A stretch of 64,000 bases of DNA from Nostocoides sp. Lineage in GTDB: Bacteria > Actinomycetota > Actinomycetes > Actinomycetales > Dermatophilaceae. A program made the translations under genes and the position numbers. This document shows, one piece after another, positions 43,961 to 52,041 of the stretch (within the stretch, counting starts at the first letter, position 1; every line of letters starts with the position of its first letter). Location: positions 229,001 to 293,000 of the forward strand of contig JADJEA010000001.1 of the NCBI GenBank assembly GCA_016702415.1, read 5' to 3'. The notes beneath the pieces were generated by a model. It did not search any database. It saw only the letters and a list, made by a program, of their open reading frames with translations, and was not told the origin of the DNA.

Positions 43961-45205
43961 CTACAGGATCGGCTTCAGGAGGGGGTGCACGTCATACCAC
44001 GTGTCCTCGTCGTTCGGATAGCGCAGGATCGCCCCGAGCGTGATGAGGGCCGCCTCGTCCGCGCTCTGGGCGCGGGAGCCGAAGAGCGTCTTGGTCTCGG
44101 CGACGTGCCGAAGGACGACCATCTGTTCCTGCGTCAGCGTGGTCGTGTATCCCGTCCTCAGGGTCATCTCGGCCCGGGCCAACTCACCGATGGTGGCGGG
44201 CACGGCGGAGGCCCCGAGGATGAGCTCACGGGTCAGCCGGAGCAGGTCGCGGAAATGTCCCCCGCTCGAGGAGATCAGGCGGGAGGTCTCCTCGGCGCCG
44301 AGCAGTCGGCTAAGGTCATTCGCCGGCGCACGCTTGGCCAGCACCTGCTCCAGGGCATCGCGGCCGGGGGCGAAGGGGGCTCCGGCTCGGTCCGCGAGCT
44401 TGACATTGACGATGTCGTAGCGGGTCCCGAGTCCCGGGACGTCCAGATAGATGGGGACGGTATAGATGACGTGCAGGTTGGGTATGCGCAGGTCGTCCGC
44501 CAACTGGGTGAAGGTGTCCTCGACGGACTCACGGACGGTCTCGAACTGCTCGCTCGAACCGCGCCAGTGGTCGATCGAGTCGACGATGAAGACGACATCA
44601 CGGCCGAGGCTGACGCTTGAGATCAGGGTCGCGAAGAAGCGGTGGAATTCCGCCCGCATGGTCCCACGGTTGTCGGTGAACGCCCGCTCCGCTTCGGACG
44701 CGAAGGACACATCGTCCTTGACCACGCCCTTGAGGTCGACACTCGCCCCCGGGACGCCGAAGCTCGCACCGAGCTCCGGCCGCACTCTGCTCAGGAAGTT
44801 CCGGAACCGCGTCGAGGCCGGCTCTTTGAGATCCCGCTCGACCGCGAGCGCGAAGCCGGCGGCCAGCGCGATCAGGAAGCGCCAGGCGTCCACCGGCAGC
44901 CGGGTGTTGAAGAAATCCTCGATGTCGAGATAGACCACCCGGGTGCCGTTGTGCTCTAGGCGGCTCTGGAGCCGGAGCAACTCCGAGGTCTTCCCGCATC
45001 CGCGGAAGCCGGACAGGAGTTGCACGGATTGGCCCGCGCTGAACTCGATCGCGCGCTGCATCTTGGGGATGACGTCGAAGTCGCGCATCCCCGGGTGGTC
45101 ATAGATCGGGACGTAGTACTCCCGCAGCCGCGGATCGAGACCCTGGGGGATGTCGGCGGCGCGGTAGAACGCCTTGAGATACTCCCGGTCCTCTCGACTG
45201 CTCAC
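43961..45205 (-). CDS. P-loop ATPase paired with the TPR protein
   Basis: A 414-residue AAA/STAND-like NTPase. Walker A is GFRGCGKTSE (from QLLSGFRGCGKTS), Walker B is DVVFIVDSIDHW, and the order of strands with YLDIEDFFNTRLPVD resembles KAP/Orc-like ATPases. A C-terminal winged-helix-like part (LTQEQMVVLRHVAETKTLFG) ends with YDVHPLLKPIL. No membrane segment or nuclease motif is seen. The stop lies three bases before the TPR gene start, so the pair forms an operon. Function is unknown. An ATPase next to a rapidly changing repeat protein is typical of conflict or surveillance systems, which is only an inference here. Confidence 0.75.
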   Translation of the reverse strand: MSSREDREYLKAFYRAADIPQGLDPRLREYYVPIYDHPGMRDFDVIPKMQRAIEFSAGQSVQLLSGFRGCGKTSELLRLQSRLEHNGTRVVYLDIEDFFNTRLPVDAWRFLIALAAGFALAVERDLKEPASTRFRNFLSRVRPELGASFGVPGASVDLKGVVKDDVSFASEAERAFTDNRGTMRAEFHRFFATLISSVSLGRDVVFIVDSIDHWRGSSEQFETVRESVEDTFTQLADDLRIPNLHVIYTVPIYLDVPGLGTRYDIVNVKLADRAGAPFAPGRDALEQVLAKRAPANDLSRLLGAEETSRLISSSGGHFRDLLRLTRELILGASAVPATIGELARAEMTLRTGYTTTLTQEQMVVLRHVAETKTLFGSRAQSADEAALITLGAILRYPNDEDTWYDVHPLLKPIL

Positions 45206-45282
45206 AGGCCGAGTGTAGGAGGGTGCGGGGCGCCGGGGAACGGCGCCGGCCGGCGGGGTGGTGTGCCGGGGGCGCCGTCGGT

Positions 45283-45331
45283 GGGGAGCGGGCGGCATAC
45301 GGACCCCCATCCCGTATGCCGCCCGCTCCCC
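45283..45331. terminator. 20-bp perfect hairpin built on an inverted GGCATACGG pair
   Basis: Bases 45283-45302 and 45312-45331 are perfect reverse complements (arm GGGGAGCGG followed by GCGGCATACGG) around a 9-base loop. It lies 14 bases after the ino1 stop (minus strand) and 78 bases upstream of the ATPase start. It should terminate the padR-ino1 transcript. The arms contain the over-abundant heptamer in inverted orientation. Confidence 0.85.
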
Positions 45332-45344
45332 CCGGGCGGTTCCG

Positions 45345-46436
45345 TCAGCGCGGTTCGGTGCCGGCGATGAACGCCTCCAGGCGGGCGCGGCCCTCGGTGT
45401 CTTCGCGCTGCTCCGGCGGCGACTTCATCAGGTAGGCCGCGGCGGACAGCAGCGGGCCGCCGATGCCGCGGTCCTTGGCGATCTTGGCCGCCCGGATGGC
45501 GTCGATGATGATGCCCGCGCTATTGGGGGAGTCCCAGACCTCGAGCTTGTATTCGAGATTGAGCGGGACATCGCCGAAGGCGCGGCCTTCGAGGCGTACG
45601 TAGGCCCACTTGCGGTCGTCGAGCCAGGCGACATAGTCCGATGGGCCGATGTGGACATTGCGGTCGTCCTTCTTCCCGGCCAGTGGGCCGGTCAGGTTGG
45701 AGGTGACCGCCTGGGTCTTGGAGATCTTCTTCGATTCCAGCCGCTCGCGCTCGAGCATGTTCTTGAAGTCCATATTGCCGCCGACGTTGAGCTGGTAGGT
45801 CCGGTCGAGCACGACGCCGCGGTCCTCGAAGAGCTTGGCCATCACCCGGTGGGTGATCGTTGCTCCCACCTGCGACTTGATGTCGTCGCCGATGATCGGC
45901 ACGCCCGCCGCCTCGAACTTGGCCGCCCACTCGGGGTCGCTGGCGATGAACACCGGGAGCGCGTTGACGAAGGCGACGCCGGCGTCGATGGCGCATTGCG
46001 CATAGAACTTGTCCGCCTCCTCCGAGCCCACCGGCAGATAGGACACCAGGACGTCCGCCTTCGCCGCGCGCAGCGCCGCCACGACGTCCACCGGGTCGGC
46101 GGCGGACTCATCGATCGTCATCCGGTAGTACTTGCCCAACCCGTCGAGGGTGTGGCCACGCTGGACGGTGACGCCGGTGGTCGGCACCTCGCAGATGCGG
46201 ATGGTGTTGTTCTCCGAGGCGTTGATGGCCTCGGCGAGGTCCTTGCCGACCTTCTTGTCGTCGACGTCGAAGGCCGCGACGAACTCGACATCCGCGACGT
46301 GATAGGGCCCGAACCGGACGTGCATGAGGCCGGGAACGCTCCCGGCCGGGTCTGCGTCCCGGTAGTAGTGCACGCCCTGCACGAGGGAACTCGCGCAGTT
46401 GCCGACGCCGACGATGGCGACGCGGATCGAACCCAT
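45345..46436 (-). CDS. ino1: inositol-3-phosphate synthase
   Basis: A 363-residue myo-inositol-1-phosphate synthase of the actinobacterial type, which converts glucose 6-phosphate to inositol 3-phosphate using NAD as a recycled cofactor. Recognisable segments are the dinucleotide motif IVGVGNCASSLVQG, SYLPVGSEEADKFYA, PIIGDDIKSQVGATI, LNVGGNMDFKNM and LEVWDSPNSAGIIIDA. AAGGAG sits six bases before ATG 46436. The PadR gene lies immediately upstream. Inositol here feeds phosphatidylinositol and mycothiol, while the iol cluster 2 kb away degrades it. Confidence 0.96.
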   Translation of the reverse strand: MGSIRVAIVGVGNCASSLVQGVHYYRDADPAGSVPGLMHVRFGPYHVADVEFVAAFDVDDKKVGKDLAEAINASENNTIRICEVPTTGVTVQRGHTLDGLGKYYRMTIDESAADPVDVVAALRAAKADVLVSYLPVGSEEADKFYAQCAIDAGVAFVNALPVFIASDPEWAAKFEAAGVPIIGDDIKSQVGATITHRVMAKLFEDRGVVLDRTYQLNVGGNMDFKNMLERERLESKKISKTQAVTSNLTGPLAGKKDDRNVHIGPSDYVAWLDDRKWAYVRLEGRAFGDVPLNLEYKLEVWDSPNSAGIIIDAIRAAKIAKDRGIGGPLLSAAAYLMKSPPEQREDTEGRARLEAFIAGTEPR

Positions 46437-46462
46437 GATGTGCTCCTTGACAGCGGTGTGGG

Positions 46463-47119
46463 TCAGTGGTGTGTGGGTGTGGGATCGGTGGGGAACGGGT
46501 GCCCGCCCCGGGGGTGGCGGGGTCCCGGGACCGGCGGGAGGTAGGCCGGGTGGTTGGGGTCGGTCAGGGTGCCCGGCCGGGTCTGGGGGGCCCCGCGTTC
46601 GGCGGCGATGAGGTCGCCGAGCCACCGCAAGTCCCGTTCCAGGCTTTCTTCGGTATGCCGATGCATCGCCACCGCACAGCTGTCCCGGCTCCCTCGGGTC
46701 GCCGAGGTAGACCGCAGTGTCGCGAGGCGCTCCTCGAGCCGGGCGCGCCGGCCCTCCAGGACCCGCACGCGGACAGCGGATTCCGTCCGCCCGAAGAAGG
46801 CGACCCGCAAGGCGAAGGCGTCGTCGTCATACGCCTCGGGGTCGACCCGGCCGGCGAGTTCGGCGAAGTAGTCGCGCCCGGCGGCGGTGAGGTCGTAGAC
46901 GATGCGCGGGCGCCGACCGGTCACCGACCCGGCACTCGCCGCGGCGATCCGCCCGTCGGTGACGAGGGTCTGGAGGCAGGGATAGAGCGTCCCGAACGAC
47001 AGTGCCCGGAACGGACCGAGGGCGAGGTTGAGCCGTTTGCGCAGCTCGTAGCCGTGCATCGGCGACTCGTGGAGGAGGCCGAGGACGGCGAATTCCAGCA
47101 GGGGCTGGCGGCGCGGCAT
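46463..47119 (-). CDS. PadR family transcriptional regulator
   Basis: A 218-residue PadR regulator, with the winged helix LEFAVLGLLHESPMHGYELRKRLN, GTLYPCLQTLVTDGRI and RIVYDLTAAGRDYF, then a C-terminal helical domain with a long Pro/His-rich end. It lies 26 bases upstream of ino1 on the same strand, a pairing conserved in actinobacteria, and probably controls the padR-ino1 operon. Two copies of TCGATATATC directly before its ATG are the likely operator. Confidence 0.93.
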   Translation of the reverse strand: MPRRQPLLEFAVLGLLHESPMHGYELRKRLNLALGPFRALSFGTLYPCLQTLVTDGRIAAASAGSVTGRRPRIVYDLTAAGRDYFAELAGRVDPEAYDDDAFALRVAFFGRTESAVRVRVLEGRRARLEERLATLRSTSATRGSRDSCAVAMHRHTEESLERDLRWLGDLIAAERGAPQTRPGTLTDPNHPAYLPPVPGPRHPRGGHPFPTDPTPTHH

Positions 47120-47130
47120 ACGGTCTCCCT

Positions 47131-47153
47131 TCGATATATCGGATCGATATATC
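47131..47153. promoter_or_regulatory. candidate PadR operator: two TCGATATATC copies
   Basis: TCGATATATC occurs at 47131-47140 and 47144-47153. Each contains the perfect palindrome GATATATC, with centres 13 bases apart. It lies 12 bases upstream of padR and is the most AT-rich sequence nearby, so it probably overlaps the padR-ino1 promoter. Confidence 0.7.
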
Positions 47154-47208
47154 CGAAGGATAGCAGGACAATGTCCCGACTTTGTCACTCCCTCCCCGGC
47201 CTTGCGTT

Positions 47209-47224
47209 GTATCGGAACTGATAC
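47209..47224. promoter_or_regulatory. candidate operator of the nucleotidyltransferase/XRE pair
   Basis: GTATC and GATAC flank six bases, forming a 16-bp inverted repeat that ends ten bases before the nucleotidyltransferase start. An autoregulatory site for the XRE protein is a natural reading, but unproven. Confidence 0.45.
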
Positions 47225-47234
47225 GCTAGCGGGT

Positions 47235-47936
47235 ATGCCACGCTCTCCCCGGCTGCAGGCGGTTCTGCTTTCGGCGGCCAAGCTCCAGAGACTGGTCCCC
47301 GATGCCGTCCTCGTTGGGGGCACCGCCTCGGCCTTGCACGCCGAGCACCGACTCTCGCTGGATCACGACCACGTGATCATCGACCTTGCCGAGCGGTACG
47401 CCGAGGTCGTCGAGGCGGTGGAAGCCAGCGAGGGCTGGGTGACGTCCATCCGGGCCAGCAGCCCGCCACTCACCTTGTTAGGAAGTCTCGATGGCATCGA
47501 GGCCGGTCTACGCCAGCTTCGAAGAACTCGCCCGCTCGAGGTCGAGGAGGTCGACCTCGGGAACGGGGTGAGCGTGCGCGCCCCCACCCTTCCCGAGATG
47601 CTGCGGATCAAGGCCTACCTCGTCGTCCAGCGCAACGCCACTCGTGACTACCTCGGCACGGCCGCGCTCATCGAGCGTCTCGGCGAACGGGCAGCCGCGT
47701 CAGTTCTCGCACGGATCGACGACTACTACGCCGACCGCTCGGGCGAGGGGGACTCGGTGCTGACCGCGCTGACCCTCAGGCTGGCCGAGCCGACACCCAA
47801 GGACCCCAGGGTCGCGGCCCAACTCGCGACATACAAGGAACTCGACGCGCGCTGGCATGACTGGTCCTCGGTGACCGCGGTTTGCGCCGACATGGCCGAC
47901 CGGCTGCTGGAGTTGGTCGAGCAGGGGGAGCCGTGA
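47235..47936 (+). CDS. AbiEii/AbiGii-like nucleotidyltransferase (putative toxin)
   Basis: A 233-residue protein with the minimal nucleotidyltransferase signature LVGGTASALHAEHRLSLDHD, where the GG and the two Asp (LDHD) match the AbiEii/MenT-like fold. Toxins of this fold transfer nucleotides to tRNA or other targets. A helical domain with PEMLRIKAYLVVQRNATRDYLG, typical of the family, follows. The next gene overlaps its stop by GTGA. ATG 47235 is used; a longer frame from 47202 lacks a ribosome site. The substrate is unknown. Confidence 0.75.
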   Translation: MPRSPRLQAVLLSAAKLQRLVPDAVLVGGTASALHAEHRLSLDHDHVIIDLAERYAEVVEAVEASEGWVTSIRASSPPLTLLGSLDGIEAGLRQLRRTRPLEVEEVDLGNGVSVRAPTLPEMLRIKAYLVVQRNATRDYLGTAALIERLGERAAASVLARIDDYYADRSGEGDSVLTALTLRLAEPTPKDPRVAAQLATYKELDARWHDWSSVTAVCADMADRLLELVEQGEP

Positions 47937-48400
47937 CGACCCCGGCCCTGCGCCGTCTCCGTCACGTTGACGTCGACCCTACGGCGTCGGTTGCCACGTG
48001 GCCCTTCGAGGCACTGGTCGCCGTCCTCGAGCGCGGCTCGATCCGGGACTGGGCCGTCCTCAGTGCGGAGATCGGGCGGGACCCATGGGGGCCCGTCGCG
48101 CGCCAGGTCGAGGAGTACACCCGCCAGGAGAATGTGCCCGGTCTCGGCGCTCTTCTGAACCGCGCGATCGCTCGCGCGCGGCGCCGAGCAGAGGAGGCGG
48201 AGCGGGCTGCGGTCGCCGCCCGAGTGTCGGAGTTGGTGCGCGAGTCCGGGCTCAGCACGGCCGAATTCGCCGAACGCATCGGGACCTCCCGCAGTCGGCT
48301 CTCGACCTATCGCCACGGTCGAGTCACGCCGTCCGCTGCCCTAATGCACCGCATGGAGCATGTTGCCGCCGGTGACTCCCACGGATGCAGGACGCAGTAG
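47933..48400 (+). CDS. XRE-type helix-turn-helix protein (putative antitoxin)
   Basis: A 155-residue protein with a C-terminal helix-turn-helix (LVRESGLSTAEFAERIGTSRSRLSTYRHGRVTPSAALMHRME) preceded by a helical N-terminal part that could bind the partner. The GTG start overlaps the nucleotidyltransferase stop by four bases, the coupling expected of a toxin-antitoxin pair with the antitoxin second. It probably binds the inverted repeat upstream of the pair. Confidence 0.72.
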   Translation: MTTPALRRLRHVDVDPTASVATWPFEALVAVLERGSIRDWAVLSAEIGRDPWGPVARQVEEYTRQENVPGLGALLNRAIARARRRAEEAERAAVAARVSELVRESGLSTAEFAERIGTSRSRLSTYRHGRVTPSAALMHRMEHVAAGDSHGCRTQ

Positions 48401-48429
48401 CCGCCCCCGTCCGTCGCGCATTAGTCCAT

Positions 48430-48457
48430 ATGTCGGCACATTGATTTGATAGAACAA
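48430..48457. promoter_or_regulatory. two candidate IolR-type operators before iolE
   Basis: ATGTCGGCACAT (48430-48441) is a match to the 12-bp palindrome found in the other inositol promoters. TTGATAGAACAA (48446-48457) resembles the variant TTGTCCTAACAA before iolA. They lie about 100 bases upstream of iolE. Confidence 0.6.
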
Positions 48458-48549
48458 ATACCCAGGTTGCCGTATGCTGATCCCGCCCACCCCACCCGAC
48501 CCGCCGGCCGTCGCCGCCGCGCCCGCTCCACCCCACTCGGAGGTTGCTC

Positions 48550-49461
48550 ATGTCCCCCTCGCTCGGTGCCCTGGACGGGCGCGTCGCCGCTGCCCCCATC
48601 TCCTGGGGCATCTGTGAGGTCCCCGGCTGGGGCGAGGTCATGCCGTCCGACCGGGTGCTGGCGGAGATGCGGGATCTCGGCCTGCCTGCCACCGAACTCG
48701 GTGCGCCGGGCTTCCTCCCGGAGACGGCGGCGGAGCTGACCGCTCTCCTGTCGGGCTATGGGTTGACGATGATCGGCGGCTTTGTCCCCCTCGTGCTGCA
48801 CGACCCCGCCCAGCGCGAGGACGCCCTCCGCCGGGCCACGGAGGTCGCCGCGCTCTTCCGGGCCGCCGGCGCGTCGAGGTTTGTGACGGCGCTGGTTCAG
48901 GACTACGACTGGTCGGCCCCGGTGCCCCTGGACGCGGCGGGGATGCGCATCGTCGGCGAGGGGTTGCGCCAGGTCGATGCGATCTGCGCCGAGCATGGGC
49001 TCGTCCAGGTCCTCCACCCCCACGTCGGGACCATCGTCGAGACGGCTGCCGATGTCGCATTGGCTCTCGAGCACACCGATGTCATGTGGTGTCTCGACAC
49101 CGGTCACCTCCAGATCGGCGGTGTCGACCCGGTCGCGTTCGCGCGCGAGCACGGCGCCCGCGTCGGCCATGTCCACCTCAAGGACGTCGACGTCGCCACG
49201 TCCGACCGGGTTCTCTCCGGTGAACTCACCCTCGTCCAGGGCGTGCAGGCGGGGATGTTCCGCTCTCTCGGCGACGGCGATGTCGCCGTGGACGACGCCG
49301 TCGTCGCGCTCGAGGAGGGCGGCTACCGCGGGTGGTACGTCCTGGAGCAGGACACCGCCCTCACCGAGGGCTTGCCCCCGGCGGGCAGCGGCCCGATCGA
49401 TCGCGTCCGGGCGTGCCTGGCCTATCTCGCCACCTCGGTCGCCCCACGCCTCGAGGCCTGA
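48550..49461 (+). CDS. iolE: myo-inosose-2 dehydratase
   Basis: A 303-residue TIM-barrel enzyme of the xylose-isomerase-like fold that dehydrates scyllo-inosose in the second step of inositol degradation. The opening APISWGICEVPGWG is the IolE hallmark. Metal-ligand-like segments HPHVGTIVE, DTGHLQIGG, GHVHLKDV and WYVLEQDT follow. GGAGG lies six bases before ATG 48550. It begins a short operon with a Gfo/Idh dehydrogenase and has the shared operator upstream. Confidence 0.9.
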   Translation: MSPSLGALDGRVAAAPISWGICEVPGWGEVMPSDRVLAEMRDLGLPATELGAPGFLPETAAELTALLSGYGLTMIGGFVPLVLHDPAQREDALRRATEVAALFRAAGASRFVTALVQDYDWSAPVPLDAAGMRIVGEGLRQVDAICAEHGLVQVLHPHVGTIVETAADVALALEHTDVMWCLDTGHLQIGGVDPVAFAREHGARVGHVHLKDVDVATSDRVLSGELTLVQGVQAGMFRSLGDGDVAVDDAVVALEEGGYRGWYVLEQDTALTEGLPPAGSGPIDRVRACLAYLATSVAPRLEA

Positions 49462-49462
49462 G

Positions 49463-50701
49463 GTGGCGGCCGCCCCGCAGCCACCGACCCTCGACAGACC
49501 AGCAGTTCCCGATCCGGCCGGACGCGGGACCCGAACGATCGGGGTCGGTGTCATCGGGGTCGGTGTCATCGGGGCCGGCTGGCTCGGTGACGTCCACGCT
49601 CGCGCCTGGGCGCGGCTGCGCCACCACTATGGCGACCTCGGCGTCACTCCCCGCTTCGTCGCGGTTGCCGACAGCGTTCCCGAGGCGCGGGCGGCGGCGG
49701 TGCGCACGCACGGGTTCGACACGGCATACGACGACTGGCGCGACCTCCTCGCCGACCCGCGGGTCGACGCGGTCAGCGTCACCGCGCCGAACTCCCTCCA
49801 CCGGGAGGTCGGCGTCGCCGTCGCCCAAGCCGGCAAGCACCTATGGATCGAGAAGCCGGTGGGGCTGTCCGCGCAGGACGCTCAGGAAGTGGCGGAGGCG
49901 GTGGCGGCGGCCGGAGTCCAGGGGACGGTCGGCTTCAACTACCGCGCCGTCCCCGCCTCGGCGCGGCTGCGCCAACTCGTGGTGGAGGGCGCCATCGGCA
50001 CCCCGACCCATGCGCGCGTGCGGATGCTCACCGACTATGCCGCCCACCCCCTCGGGACCTTGACCTGGCGTTACACCCGCGCCACGGGCGGCCACGGCGT
50101 CCTCGGTGATCTCGCATCGCACGCCGTCGACCTGACCCGCTATGTCCTGGGGGATCTCGCCGGGCTGGTCGCCCAGACCGCGGTCGTCGTCCCCGAGCGG
50201 CCGATGCAGCGCGCGGGCGCGCAGACCTATGGTCACGGGCTCGGCGACCCCGACGCCCCGCTCGGCCAGGTCGAGAACGAGGACTACGTCATGGCGATGA
50301 TGCGCACCCGCAGTGACGTCCTCGTCGCCCTCGAATGCAGCCGGGTAGCCGTCGGCGAGCAGAACAACTACGGCATCGAGGTGCATGGGACCAGGGGCCT
50401 GGTCGAGTGGGACTTCCGCACTCCGGGCGAGTTGCGCCTCTCCACCGGGATGTCGTATGCCGACCAGCCCACCCAACGCGTGCTGGTCGGCCCCGGCGCG
50501 GGCGACCACGGGCGCTTCCAACCCGGGTCGGGCATCCCGACCAGCTACGACGACACCAAAGTCATCGAGCTCGGCGGCTTCGTCCGCTCGATCCTCTCCG
50601 GCACGCCGGAGGGGCCGGTCCTGACCGACGCCGTCGCCGCGGCCGAGGCGCTCGACGCGATGGTCCGCTCGGCCGCCGGAGCCGGCTGGGTGTCGCTCTA
50701 A
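49463..50701 (+). CDS. Gfo/Idh/MocA oxidoreductase, probable second inositol dehydrogenase
   Basis: A 412-residue NAD(P)-dependent dehydrogenase. The Rossmann loop reads GVGVIGVGVIGAGWLG, where a 15-bp in-frame duplication at about 49539-49568 repeats GVGVI before the normal GxGxxG. EKPVGL (WIEKPVG) is the family dinucleotide/substrate motif, and HGVLGDLASHAVDL holds the catalytic-site histidine region. It starts one base after the iolE stop, so both are coexpressed. A scyllo- or D-chiro-inositol dehydrogenase role is likely because iolG is separate. Confidence 0.82.
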   Translation: MAAAPQPPTLDRPAVPDPAGRGTRTIGVGVIGVGVIGAGWLGDVHARAWARLRHHYGDLGVTPRFVAVADSVPEARAAAVRTHGFDTAYDDWRDLLADPRVDAVSVTAPNSLHREVGVAVAQAGKHLWIEKPVGLSAQDAQEVAEAVAAAGVQGTVGFNYRAVPASARLRQLVVEGAIGTPTHARVRMLTDYAAHPLGTLTWRYTRATGGHGVLGDLASHAVDLTRYVLGDLAGLVAQTAVVVPERPMQRAGAQTYGHGLGDPDAPLGQVENEDYVMAMMRTRSDVLVALECSRVAVGEQNNYGIEVHGTRGLVEWDFRTPGELRLSTGMSYADQPTQRVLVGPGAGDHGRFQPGSGIPTSYDDTKVIELGGFVRSILSGTPEGPVLTDAVAAAEALDAMVRSAAGAGWVSL

Positions 50702-50841
50702 GGCCCCGCTGCGCCTGTGGGACCCCGCTGAGCGAAAGGCAGCCGAGTGGGAGGCAGCCGAGGGGAAGGGACGTGAGGGGAAGGCAGGTGAGGGGAGGCC
50801 CTTGAGTGGGAAACCTCCGAGTGGGGAACCTCCGAGTGGGA

Positions 50842-50859
50842 GGCCGCGGAGCCGCGGCC
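50842..50859. terminator. hairpin between convergent dehydrogenase genes
   Basis: GGCCGCGG and CCGCGGCC pair perfectly around two bases. The 165-base gap between the convergent genes also holds three imperfect 15-bp repeats of CCGAGTGGGGAACCT type (about 50804-50842). It probably terminates both transcripts. Confidence 0.6.
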
Positions 50860-50866
50860 GCCCAAC

Positions 50867-51919
50867 TCAGCCGATCTCGGCGGTCCTCACCGGGCGGCCC
50901 TCACGGAGTGACGTGCCGGCGGCGAGGGCGATGACCGTGCAGGCCCGGGCGTCCGCCGTGCCGGCGGGGGAGGGCCCGCCCTCGGTGAGGTAGTGGTGGA
51001 AGGCCCGCCATTCCTGCCGGTAGGACTCCATGTAGCGGTCGAGGAAGAACCACGGGAGCGGTTGGCCGACCCGTGCCTGCCGGCCGATGCTCCAGCCGGC
51101 ATGCGCGGACGGATTGTCGGAGACGGCCATGCCGGCCGAGCCGAAGGCCTCGATCCGCTGGTCGAACCCATAGACCGCTTCGCGGCTGTTGTCGATCGTT
51201 GTCAGGGTCCCGTCGGCGTGGGCCAGCACCGAGACCGCCGTGTCGATGTCGCCGGCTTCGCCGATGCGGGGGTCGACGCGCACCGCGCCCCGCGCGTAGA
51301 CCTCCGTGACCTCACTGCCGACGACGAAGCGCGCCATGTCGAAGTCGTGGATGACCATGTCGAGGAAGATGCCGCCACTGACCGCGACATACGCCGGGGG
51401 CGGGGGTGCCGGGTCGCGGGAGGTGATCCGCAGGCTGTGGATCTCCCCGATCGTCCCGGCCGCGACGGCGTCGTGGACCGAGTGGTGGCCCGGGTCGAAG
51501 CGGCGGTTGAACCCGATCATGAACGGGACCCCGGCCGCCTCGACCGCGGCCAGCCCACGGTCGACCTGGGCGAGGTCGAGGCTGACCGGCTTCTCGCAGA
51601 AGATCGCCTTGCCCGCTGCGGCGGCGGCCACGAGGAGATCGACGTGGGTGTCGGTGCTCGTGCAGATCCCGACGGTGTCGATGTCGTCGGCGCCCAGGAG
51701 GTCCTCGATCGTGGAGACCCGCGCCCCGGTCGTCGCCGCGACGCCCTCGGCAGCGGCGGGCACGACATCGGCGACGGCGACCAGCTCGAATCCGGGGATC
51801 TCGCCCGCGAGGAGACCGGCATGCAAGCGACCGATCCGCCCACAGCCGAGGATGCCGATTCGGCGGGTGGTCGGCGCGGGACCGGAGTCGACGGCGAATC
51901 CGGCGTCACGAGGCGACAT
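50867..51919 (-). CDS. iolG: myo-inositol 2-dehydrogenase
   Basis: A 350-residue Gfo/Idh/MocA dehydrogenase, the first step of inositol degradation to scyllo-inosose. It has the Rossmann loop GILGCGRIGRLHA, the motif FCEKPVSLDL with the catalytic Lys, MIGFNRRFDP and the His-Asp pair region GGIFLDMVIHDFDMARF, which distinguish IolG. GGGAG lies six bases before ATG 51919. It is downstream of iolD on the same strand (122-base gap) and probably cotranscribed. Confidence 0.9.
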   Translation of the reverse strand: MSPRDAGFAVDSGPAPTTRRIGILGCGRIGRLHAGLLAGEIPGFELVAVADVVPAAAEGVAATTGARVSTIEDLLGADDIDTVGICTSTDTHVDLLVAAAAAGKAIFCEKPVSLDLAQVDRGLAAVEAAGVPFMIGFNRRFDPGHHSVHDAVAAGTIGEIHSLRITSRDPAPPPPAYVAVSGGIFLDMVIHDFDMARFVVGSEVTEVYARGAVRVDPRIGEAGDIDTAVSVLAHADGTLTTIDNSREAVYGFDQRIEAFGSAGMAVSDNPSAHAGWSIGRQARVGQPLPWFFLDRYMESYRQEWRAFHHYLTEGGPSPAGTADARACTVIALAAGTSLREGRPVRTAEIG

Positions 51920-52041
51920 GGGGTACTCCCTTTCCTGGGTCGTCTTTCCTGGGTCGTGCCGTCCGGAGCGGGGTGCTCCGGCGGCGAGTGGGTGGCCGAG
52001 GTGGCCAGGGCATCGACGGTGAGCGGGGCGGCCCGGACACC

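Noticed and set aside
43961..45205. Reading the ATPase as a known Avs or other named STAND defence protein
   Set aside because: It lacks a fused effector domain and C-terminal repeats; only Walker motifs and a partner TPR gene are visible, so a named assignment is not supported.
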